Below the pieces are notes generated by a model. The model saw nothing but the letters and a program-made list of their open reading frames with translations, did no database searches and was not told the origin of the DNA. Shown piece by piece: positions 23,992 through 29,986 of a stretch of DNA of 46,796 nucleotides. The stretch is taken from NCBI GenBank assembly GCA_017535865.1, contig JAFXTM010000037.1, positions 1-46,796 of the forward strand, read 5' to 3'. Made by a program: the position numbers and the translations under genes. How positions within the stretch are numbered: position 1 is the stretch's first letter; each line of letters begins with the position of its first letter. The DNA comes from Oscillospiraceae bacterium. GTDB lineage: Bacteria; Bacillota; Clostridia; Oscillospirales; Oscillospiraceae.

Positions 23992-25344
23992 TTACTCCTG
24001 TTCCGTTTCGGTCGCCGCAGCCTCTTCAAGCTCGGTCACGGCCTCGGCGGTCTCGACCGCAGTCTCGACGAGCTCTTCCGCGACGCTCTCATCGATGGAA
24101 GCGGCGCCTTCGGATTCCTGCGCGGCGGCCTCGGTGGCCTCGGCGGCGGACTCCGGATTGGTGAAGCGGTCGGGCACATAGGCGCGGCCGCGGGCATAAC
24201 GGCGGTTGCCCACCTGCGAGGCGGGGATCTCGTTCTCCTTCACGCCCAGACGCTCCCGGCGCGCGGCGCGGTCGGCGCGCTCCAGAGCGGCCCGGCGCTC
24301 TTCCTGCTTCTGCTTTTCGCTGGCCTGCAGCTTTTTCTTGCTGGTGTTGACGTTGACCTCGGTCTTGCCCTCGGCCTTGAGGCGCTCGGTCTCGAGCCGC
24401 TTCTCCTCCAGCTCCTTCTCCCGCTCGCTGCGGAGTGCTGCGCGCTCCGCCTCTTCGATGTCGAGCTGCTTGCGGTACTTCTTGGTGAGCAGGTAGTCGC
24501 GCGCCATGCCGAAGACGGAGTTGGCGATCCAGTAGATGCCCATGGCGGCGGGCATGATGAAGCAGATCCAGATCGACATGAGCGGCATGACCATGTTCAT
24601 GCTCTTCGACATCGCCTGCGCCTGGTCGTTGCCGGCCGCGGCGGGAGGATTGATCATGGTGCTGACTTTCATCGAGGCCCAGGAGAGCGCGGCGGAGACG
24701 AAGGGGATCAGGAACAGGCCGATCGCGGCCCAGGTCCAGTTCCCGTTCATGAAGAAATTCCACTGCGGCTGGTCGCCCAGGTTCAGTCCGATGAACGAAA
24801 AGTCCACGTTCAGCAGGTTGGGGTCGAGCTTGTCGGCTAGACCGGTCTGGACCAGATCCCAGTTCTCATGCAGGATCTTGGTCAGCTCGATCTCCGAGTA
24901 GGCGCTGGCGCGCCCGCTGGCGACAGTGTAGAGACCTTTCTCCACAAAGAACTCCTGCAGCGTGTTCACAAACTCCGAAGCCACAAACATCATGCGGCTG
25001 AGCGGCTGGCGGATAACGCTGTACAGCGCGATCAGGATGGGGAAGGGGATGAGGGACCAGAGGCAGCCGGACATCGGGTTGACGCCCTCCTCGCGGTAGA
25101 GCTTCTGCATCTCCTCGTTGAGCTTCTGCGGATTGCCCTCATGCCGGCGCTGCAGTTCGCTGATCTTCGGCTGCAGGCGGGTCTGGCGCATCATGCTCTT
25201 CTTGCTCTTGGCCATGAAGGGGGTGAGCACCAGGTTCACGACCAGGGCGAAGAGGATGATGGCCCAGCCGTAGCTGCCGGTCAGATTGTAGAGCCAGACC
25301 ATCAGCTTGGCAAAGGGCCAGGTGATCATTTCCCAGAATGACAT
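23992..25344 (-). CDS. yidC: Membrane protein insertase YidC/OxaA (SpoIIIJ)
   Basis: A 450-residue insertase of the Gram-positive type without a large periplasmic domain. Helices lie at about 20-45, 95-115, 195-225 and 240-280, with the cytoplasmic hairpin KKSMMRQTRLQPKISELQRRH between the first two. It inserts and folds membrane proteins alone or with SecYEG. After residue about 300 a charged, probably coiled-coil tail (about 70 residues, Glu/Arg/Lys) and a final Ala/Glu-rich stretch follow; basic tails help YidC bind ribosomes, but this end is acidic. No lipobox cysteine is visible at the N-terminus. Confidence 0.95.
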   Translation of the reverse strand: MSFWEMITWPFAKLMVWLYNLTGSYGWAIILFALVVNLVLTPFMAKSKKSMMRQTRLQPKISELQRRHEGNPQKLNEEMQKLYREEGVNPMSGCLWSLIPFPILIALYSVIRQPLSRMMFVASEFVNTLQEFFVEKGLYTVASGRASAYSEIELTKILHENWDLVQTGLADKLDPNLLNVDFSFIGLNLGDQPQWNFFMNGNWTWAAIGLFLIPFVSAALSWASMKVSTMINPPAAAGNDQAQAMSKSMNMVMPLMSIWICFIMPAAMGIYWIANSVFGMARDYLLTKKYRKQLDIEEAERAALRSEREKELEEKRLETERLKAEGKTEVNVNTSKKKLQASEKQKQEERRAALERADRAARRERLGVKENEIPASQVGNRRYARGRAYVPDRFTNPESAAEATEAAAQESEGAASIDESVAEELVETAVETAEAVTELEEAAATETEQE

Positions 25345-25385
25345 AGCTTACTCCTTCAAAAGATGGAATAGGGAGCGTGCCTTGC

Positions 25386-25604
25386 CTAAGGCACGGGATC
25401 GTAGACGCCGCGCTTCCCGTGATAAAAGGGATGGCAGCAGCATATGCGGCGCAGGGCCAGCCAGCCGCCCTTGAGGGCGCCGTACTTTTCAATGGCCTGC
25501 AGCGCATATTCCGAGCAGGTGGGACGAAAACGACAGCAGGGGGCGCGATGCGGGGAGATCTGCCGCCGGTAAAAGCGGATCATGGCGATAAGGATCTTTT
25601 TCAC
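25386..25604 (-). CDS. yidD: Membrane protein insertion efficiency factor YidD
   Basis: A 72-residue protein with the family hallmarks [32 protein letters not shown] and [16 protein letters not shown] (each noted as motif). Conserved Cys residues and a basic amphipathic helix are present. It assists YidC at the membrane. The ATG overlaps the rnpA stop by 4 nt, so it is translationally coupled. Confidence 0.96.
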   Translation of the reverse strand: MKKILIAMIRFYRRQISPHRAPCCRFRPTCSEYALQAIEKYGALKGGWLALRRICCCHPFYHGKRGVYDPVP

Positions 25605-25936
25605 AGCGTCAGCTCCAGACTCTCACAGGCACGCAGAAAGGCTGCCTCGAGCACGCGATAGGGCGCGCCCACGGCGCGGGCGCGGGCGACGACCACCAGG
25701 TCGTAGCCCTGCCGGAGCCGGGGGGCGTTGAGCCGATAGATCTCGCGCAGACGGCGCCGCACCCGGTTGCGGACCACGGCGTGTCCGAGCTTGGCGGACA
25801 CGGTGTAGCCCAGACGGTTCTCCCCCAGCTTGTTGCGCCGGGCGTAGAGGACCAGACAGGGTGTGACGGCGCTCTTCCCTTTGGCGTAGAGCCGCCGAAA
25901 GTCGCTGTTCTTTTTTAAAGTCCCACGCACTTTCAT
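25601..25936 (-). CDS. rnpA: Ribonuclease P protein component
   Basis: A 111-residue basic protein with the RNase P signature [12 protein letters not shown] (about 58-69) and the N-terminal [10 protein letters not shown]. It supports the RNase P RNA in 5' maturation of tRNA. It lies between rpmH and yidD as in nearly all bacteria. The ribosome binding site is weak (GGAGCAGAG), in keeping with low RnpA demand compared with L34. Confidence 0.95.
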   Translation of the reverse strand: MKVRGTLKKNSDFRRLYAKGKSAVTPCLVLYARRNKLGENRLGYTVSAKLGHAVVRNRVRRRLREIYRLNAPRLRQGYDLVVVARARAVGAPYRVLEAAFLRACESLELTL

Positions 25937-25971
25937 GAATCCGCTCTGCTCCAGACGCGTTTCGTTACATA

Positions 25972-25998
25972 CACCGAAAGGGCGGATCGCTCCGCCCT
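25972..25998 (-). terminator. Attenuator hairpin between rpmH and rnpA
   Basis: On the minus strand AGGGCGGA pairs with TCCGCCCT (25979-25986 / 25991-25998), loop GCGA, followed by TTTCGG. A weak T-run suggests partial termination that lowers rnpA expression. Confidence 0.6.
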
Positions 25999-26035
25999 GA
26001 TTGCTTATTTCGTTTTCGACCTGCTCACGGGCGGA

Positions 26036-26170
26036 TCAGTAGCTGAGCTTGGCTCTGCCCTTCGCTCTGCGGCGGGAAAGGACCTTGCGGCCGTTCGCGG
26101 TGGCCATTCTCTTGCGGAAGCCGTGCTCCTTCTTGCGCTGAAGCTTCTTGGGCTGGTAGGTACGCAGCAT
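26036..26170 (-). CDS. rpmH: 50S ribosomal protein L34
   Basis: A 44-residue, very basic protein, [20 protein letters not shown] onward to [12 protein letters not shown]. The motif HGFRKRM and the spacing to rnpA (99 bp) are diagnostic. The ribosome binding site AAAGGAG is 7 nt before the ATG. In most bacteria dnaA lies just upstream in the opposite direction; here thiT does, on the same strand. Confidence 0.97.
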   Translation of the reverse strand: MLRTYQPKKLQRKKEHGFRKRMATANGRKVLSRRRAKGRAKLSY

Positions 26171-26233
26171 GTCTTGCACTCCTTTCAGGTCAAAAATACT
26201 CAACATTCCGCGGAAAACGCGGAAAGTAGTTGA

Positions 26234-26271
26234 TAAAAGAAACTACCCGGCGGCACAGGCCGCCGAGTAGT
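26234..26271 (-). terminator. Hairpin downstream of thiT
   Basis: On the minus strand ACTACTCGGCGGC (26271-26259) pairs with GCCGCCGGGTAGT (26254-26242) with one T-G pair, loop CTGT, followed by TTCTTTTATC. It can end thiT transcripts, yet it lies downstream of the rpmH promoter. Confidence 0.75.
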
Positions 26272-26272
26272 C

Positions 26273-26302
26273 AGTATACCGTATGGAAACGGGCTTTGTC
26301 AA
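26273..26302 (-). promoter_or_regulatory. Promoter of the rpmH operon
   Basis: On the minus strand TTGACA (26302-26297), 18-bp spacer, TATACT (26278-26273). It sits between the thiT stop and the hairpin. Confidence 0.65.
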
Positions 26303-26309
26303 TCTTTTT

Positions 26310-26867
26310 TTACTTTTGCAGGTCCTCGCCGCGGATGTATTTGCCGAGCGGCTTCCAGAGCAGCGCGCCGACGAGCAGGCAGACCAGCATGTCGATGAGC
26401 ATGTAGCTGCCGTTATAGAGCAGGGAATAGAACCACGGGCTGTGCATGGTCATGCCGAAGAAGGTCTCGGGCATATACTCGCCCCAGACGGTCGCGCCCA
26501 CAACGTAGTGGATCAGCAGGCGGGCCAGGCAGCCCACGACGATGCCGACGAAAAAGCCGTTCTTTTGCTTGTGAAACAGACCTGCCAGACCGAGCGCGGT
26601 ATAGGCCACGATGTAGTCGCCCAGAATGGACTGCCAGCCCCAGGCGTAGGCCCCGTCGAGCAGGAGCTGCAGCACGGAGTAGACGAAGCTCGCGAGAATG
26701 CCGGGGCCGAAGCCCCACCGGGCGCAGTAGAGGAAGATGGGCAGCATGGCCACGGTAATGGAGCCGCCCTGAGGCAGGCGAAAGAGCTTCAGATAGCTGA
26801 GGATCTGCGCGAGGGCCACAAAGACGGCGCCCTCGGTCAGCGCGCGGAGAGTGAGATTCTTTTTCAT
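26310..26867 (-). CDS. thiT: Thiamine ECF transporter S component ThiT
   Basis: A 185-residue membrane protein with six hydrophobic helices. The family motifs LPQGGSITVAMLPIFLYCAR (about 32-51) and GWQSILGDYIVAYT (about 77-90) match ThiT, which binds thiamine and docks with the shared EcfA-A'-T module encoded elsewhere. A TPP riboswitch and terminator precede it, which fixes the substrate assignment. GGAGGT-like GAGGTAAAC lies before the ATG. Single-gene unit. Confidence 0.94.
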   Translation of the reverse strand: MKKNLTLRALTEGAVFVALAQILSYLKLFRLPQGGSITVAMLPIFLYCARWGFGPGILASFVYSVLQLLLDGAYAWGWQSILGDYIVAYTALGLAGLFHKQKNGFFVGIVVGCLARLLIHYVVGATVWGEYMPETFFGMTMHSPWFYSLLYNGSYMLIDMLVCLLVGALLWKPLGKYIRGEDLQK

Positions 26868-26903
26868 GTGAGTTTACCTCCCTTTTGTTTTGCGGGAAGC
26901 GGC

Positions 26904-26941
26904 GAAGACAAAACCGCAGGTCCAAAAAATGAACCTGCGGT
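26904..26941 (-). terminator. Expression-platform terminator of the TPP riboswitch
   Basis: On the minus strand ACCGCAGGT (26941-26933) pairs with ACCTGCGGT (26921-26913), followed by TTTGTCTT. It should form when TPP is bound. Confidence 0.85.
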
Positions 26942-26952
26942 AAAGGCCTTCA

Positions 26953-27042
26953 CGGTTTCCTACGCCGGCATTATCCGGATCAGGTTCCAGGGTTTCAGAG
27001 CTCGCTTACTCTGTCTCAGCCGGGAAGACCCAGCGCCCCTTG
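26953..27042 (-). ncRNA. TPP (THI-box) riboswitch aptamer
   Basis: On the minus strand the conserved elements appear in order: GGGGCGCTGGGT, GGCTGAGA, ACCCTGGAACCTGATCCGGA and TAATGCCGGCGTAGGAA. It is a textbook thiamine pyrophosphate aptamer upstream of thiT, turning it off when TPP is plentiful. Confidence 0.96.
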
Positions 27043-27058
27043 TTCTGTTGACAAAAAC

Positions 27059-27087
27059 AGTGTAGTCCCGCACGGGGAGATTGTCAA
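27059..27087 (-). promoter_or_regulatory. Promoter of the thiT unit
   Basis: On the minus strand TTGACA (27087-27082), 17-bp spacer, TACACT (27064-27059). The -35 box overlaps the galU stop codon. Confidence 0.7.
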
Positions 27088-27965
27088 GCCTTTTTGAACA
27101 GCTCCGCCTTGTCGATAATGAACTGCCGCAGCCAGTCGCCGGCCTCCTCGTTCTCGAGCGCGAAGTCGATGATCGACTCGAGGTAGCCCTTGAGGTTGCC
27201 CGTATCGTAGCGGCGGCCCTCAAAGTCCACGCCGACCATCGGCTCGTGCCGCACGAGCTCCTTCATGCCGTCGGTGAGCTGGATCTCGTTGTTGCGGCCG
27301 GGAGGGGTATCCGCGAGGATGTCGAAGATTGCCGGGGTCAGCACGTAGCGGCCGAGGATCGCAAACTGGGAGAGCTTCTCCTCGAGCGTGGGCTTCTCGT
27401 TCATGTCGCTGATGCGCCAGACGCGCTCGCCGCGCGGCTCCTCGAGCTTGACGGAGGAATACTTGACGATCAGCTCGTCCGGGACCTCGTGGATCGCCAC
27501 GGCGCTGCAGGAGTTGGCCTCAGCCGCCTCCACGAGCTGCTTGAGCACGGGCTTTTTCCCGAGCATGATGTCGTCGCCGAGCAGGATGGCGAAGGGCTCG
27601 TTGCCGACGAAGCTCTTGGCGCGCCAGATGGCGTGGCCCAGGCCCTTGGTCTCCTTCTGGCGCAGAAAGAGCACGTCGGCCATGTCGGCCACACGGTGGA
27701 CGACGGCGGCGTCCTTCTCCTTCCCGTCGGCGAGCAGACGCTCCTCCAGGTCGGGGGCGTAGTCAAAGTAGTCTTCGATGGCGGTCTTGCCGCGGTTGGT
27801 GATGATCAGGATCTGCTCGACGCCGGCGGACACGGCCTCCTCCACGATGTACTGGATGACGGGCTTGTCCACCAGGGGCAGCATCTCCTTCGGGATGCTC
27901 TTGGTGTTGGGGAGCAGCCGGGTCCCGAGACCCGCGGCGGGGATGACGGCTTTACGGACACGCAT
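27084..27965 (-). CDS. galU: UTP-glucose-1-phosphate uridylyltransferase
   Basis: A 293-residue nucleotidyltransferase making UDP-glucose for envelope glycans. The N-terminus has KAVIPAAGLGTRLLPNTK with the nucleotide-binding GLGTR and IPKEMLPLVDKPVIQY; GLGHAIWRAK and LLGDDI follow. Full length for the family. It lies 44 bp after queT with AAAGGAG before the ATG, so it may be cotranscribed with queH-queT, a link without obvious metabolic meaning. Confidence 0.96.
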   Translation of the reverse strand: MRVRKAVIPAAGLGTRLLPNTKSIPKEMLPLVDKPVIQYIVEEAVSAGVEQILIITNRGKTAIEDYFDYAPDLEERLLADGKEKDAAVVHRVADMADVLFLRQKETKGLGHAIWRAKSFVGNEPFAILLGDDIMLGKKPVLKQLVEAAEANSCSAVAIHEVPDELIVKYSSVKLEEPRGERVWRISDMNEKPTLEEKLSQFAILGRYVLTPAIFDILADTPPGRNNEIQLTDGMKELVRHEPMVGVDFEGRRYDTGNLKGYLESIIDFALENEEAGDWLRQFIIDKAELFKKA

Positions 27966-28009
27966 GGGACAGGCTCCTTTCCGCGCGGACGCAGTGAACT
28001 CCGCGGCTT

Positions 28010-28558
28010 TCAGGTGTTGAACCGCTCGATATACTTCCGGAAAAACGCCTGCTTCGGCAGCCAGCGCATGAGCGGCAAGCCGAGCACGAAGAGCACGACG
28101 AGCTCGCCGAAGCCGACGGAAGCGGCGTTGAGAATATAGGAGAGGACGGCGCTGCCCGGAGCCATCCGGATCTCATAGGCCCAGGTAAGGACGGCGCCGA
28201 CGATGACGGCGTTGAAGAGCACAGGCATCAGGCAGCCGAGAATGCTGCTGGTCAGGCTGCGGCTCCTGCGGCCCAAAGCGGCGGTGCACAGGCCCGCCAG
28301 CAGTGTGGCCAGGGAACCGAATACCACGTCAAAAACGCTGACGCCCAGAGGGCTGAGCAAATTTGCGACGATGCAGCCGATGAACAGGCCCTGAGACGCG
28401 CAGGGGAAAAACCAGGGCAGGATGCACAGCACTTCGGAAACACGGAATTGGATGCTGGAGAAACTGATGGGCGCGAGGAGCAGCGTGAGCACGGCATAGG
28501 CGGCGCCGACGATGCCGGCCAGCGCAAGCTTGCGGGTGGTGTTGCGGGATGCGTTCAT
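28010..28558 (-). CDS. queT: QueT-family queuosine-precursor transporter (ECF S component)
   Basis: A 182-residue membrane protein with about five to six helices, beginning MNASRNTTRKLALAGIVGAAY. The motif SFSSIQFRVSEVLCILPWF followed by GLFIGCIVANLLSP is typical of QueT proteins, the S components thought to import preQ1 or queuine through a shared ECF module. queH lies directly upstream, which supports the assignment. The start is fixed by GGAGGT 7 nt upstream, and that site lies in a hairpin that could hide it (see leader). Confidence 0.88.
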   Translation of the reverse strand: MNASRNTTRKLALAGIVGAAYAVLTLLLAPISFSSIQFRVSEVLCILPWFFPCASQGLFIGCIVANLLSPLGVSVFDVVFGSLATLLAGLCTAALGRRSRSLTSSILGCLMPVLFNAVIVGAVLTWAYEIRMAPGSAVLSYILNAASVGFGELVVLFVLGLPLMRWLPKQAFFRKYIERFNT

Positions 28559-28560
28559 GT

Positions 28561-28675
28561 GAGGTACCTCCATTTTTTGTTGGATCGCATGGAGGCATAC
28601 GGACAAAACGCGCGGCGCGCATCCATTTTTTATCCGACCCTCCACAGGATCGCGGCAGGGTGTGGAAACCTGCCG
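28561..28675 (-). promoter_or_regulatory. Candidate riboswitch leader of queT (preQ1-like, translational)
   Basis: On the minus strand: hairpin 1 CGGCAGG/CCTGCCG (28675-28653) with loop TTTCCACAC; hairpin 2 CGATCC/GGGTCG (28652-28635) with loop TGTGGA, which is fully complementary to TCCACA of loop 1; then CCTCCAT (28595-28589) and ATGGAGG (28573-28567). The last holds the queT ribosome binding site. CCTCCA can pair either with the ribosome binding site or with TGGAGG of hairpin 2, so two exclusive states exist. The element does not fit the preQ1-I consensus. Ligand is inferred from the gene neighbours. Confidence 0.55.
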
Positions 28676-28685
28676 GTATTGCATT

Positions 28686-29324
28686 TTATGGCTCCGGGGA
28701 GACGGCGCGGTCGTGCGCCTCGCGGGAGCGGAGCGAATACTCGCAGCCGCAGTAGCGCTGCTGATAGAGGCCGTACTGCCGGGCCAACTGGGTGGAGCGC
28801 TGCTCGCGCCCCTCCTTCTTGAAATCGGAGGGCAGCCAGGCCACGCCGTAGGCGGCGCCGAGCTCCTCCCCGAGGGCGTTGATGCGCACCGCGTCCTTGT
28901 AGCGCGAGAGGGAGAGCGTCGTGCAGAAGTAGTCGAAGCCGCCGCGTTTGGCGAGCTTCGCCGTCTCCTCCAGACGCAGGCGGAAGCAGACGGTACAGCG
29001 TTCCCCGCCCTCGGGCTCATCCTCGAGCCCCGGGACGGCGGCGTAATACTCCCCGCTCCGCCAGGGTTCGGCGAGGATGGCGACCGTGTCTGCCAGACCC
29101 ATCTTCTCGACGAGCTCACGCTGCGTCCGCAGGCGCTTTTCAAACTCCGCCTCCGGGTAGAGGTTGGGGTTGAACCAGAGAAGCGTCACATCGAAGTATC
29201 GGGTCAGGTATTCCAGCACCGCGCTGGAGCAGGGACCGCAGCAGCTGTGCAGCAAAACGCGGGGTCGGCGCCCGTCAAGCGAGGCGAGGATCCCGTCCAG
29301 CTCCTTTTGATAATTCCGTTTCAT
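28686..29324 (-). CDS. queH: Epoxyqueuosine reductase QueH
   Basis: A 212-residue QueH (DUF208) protein. It reduces epoxyqueuosine to queuosine in tRNA in place of the cobalamin enzyme QueG. Metal/Fe-S ligands are visible: LLHSCCGPCS (about 25-34), GERCTVCFRLRL (about 103-114) and YCGCEY near the end; SLSRYKD and WLPSDFKKEGR are conserved. The ATG at 29324 has no Shine-Dalgarno and lies only 6 nt after a TATAGT -10 box, so the mRNA may be leaderless. It is followed by queT after 127 bp. Confidence 0.93.
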   Translation of the reverse strand: MKRNYQKELDGILASLDGRRPRVLLHSCCGPCSSAVLEYLTRYFDVTLLWFNPNLYPEAEFEKRLRTQRELVEKMGLADTVAILAEPWRSGEYYAAVPGLEDEPEGGERCTVCFRLRLEETAKLAKRGGFDYFCTTLSLSRYKDAVRINALGEELGAAYGVAWLPSDFKKEGREQRSTQLARQYGLYQQRYCGCEYSLRSREAHDRAVSPEP

Positions 29325-29330
29325 AAGAAC

Positions 29331-29359
29331 ACTATACCATAAAATACTTAAAAAATCCA
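29331..29359 (-). promoter_or_regulatory. Promoter of queH, possibly giving a leaderless mRNA
   Basis: On the minus strand TATAGT (29336-29331) with a weak TGGATT (29359-29354) 17 bp upstream. Transcription would start at or next to the queH ATG. Confidence 0.5.
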
Positions 29360-29388
29360 CTGCTTTTTCCGGGGACCTTTCTTTGCGC

Positions 29389-29417
29389 TTGACGCATGGC
29401 GGCGGGCGGGGTATGAT
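29389..29417 (+). promoter_or_regulatory. Promoter of the dCMP deaminase gene
   Basis: TTGACG (29389-29394), 17-bp spacer, TATGAT (29412-29417). Confidence 0.75.
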
Positions 29418-29453
29418 GAAAACAAATAAAGCACCGCGAAAGGGGAACCCGCT

Positions 29454-29948
29454 ATGGATAACCGGACCAGCAAACAGAATTACTATCTCGACATCGCCGA
29501 CTCCGTGCTTGAGCGCTCGACCTGTCTGCGCCGCAAATACGGCGCGATCATCGTGCGCAACGACGAGATCATCTCCACCGGTTACAACGGCGCGCCGCGC
29601 GGCCGCCGCAACTGCTCCGATCTCGGCTACTGCACGCGCGAGAACCTGCACATCCCCTCCGGCGAGCGCTACGAGCTCTGCCGCAGCGTCCATGCCGAGG
29701 CCAACGCCATCATCTCCGCCCCGCGGCGGGACATGATCGGCGCGACGATCTACCTTGTCGGGCGCGATGCAAAGACCAACGCGCTGCTCCCGGACGCGAT
29801 GTCCTGCTCCATGTGCAAGAGGCAGATCATCAACGCCGGCATCGACAAGATCGTGATCCGCATCACGGAGACGGAGTACCGCACGATCCCGGTCAGCGAC
29901 TGGATCGAGAACGACGACTCGATCTTCGCGCCCGTCGTGATCGGCTGA
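29454..29948 (+). CDS. dCMP deaminase (ComEB family)
   Basis: A 164-residue cytidine/deoxycytidylate deaminase. The zinc-site motif HAEANAI (about 83-89, with catalytic Glu) and the second part SCSMCKRQIINAG (about 119-131) are intact, and GYNGAPRG is the usual substrate loop. It turns dCMP into dUMP for dTTP synthesis. ComEB is the Bacillus name for the same protein from the competence operon; no comEA or comEC lies here. Start follows AAAGGGG. Confidence 0.93.
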   Translation: MDNRTSKQNYYLDIADSVLERSTCLRRKYGAIIVRNDEIISTGYNGAPRGRRNCSDLGYCTRENLHIPSGERYELCRSVHAEANAIISAPRRDMIGATIYLVGRDAKTNALLPDAMSCSMCKRQIINAGIDKIVIRITETEYRTIPVSDWIENDDSIFAPVVIG

Positions 29949-29986
29949 GCAGGTACATATTTTTTTATATGCATACTGGGAAGATT

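Noticed and set aside
28653-28675. Terminator of queH
   Set aside because: The hairpin right after queH has no T-run, and its loop is complementary to the next loop, so a role in the queT leader is more likely.
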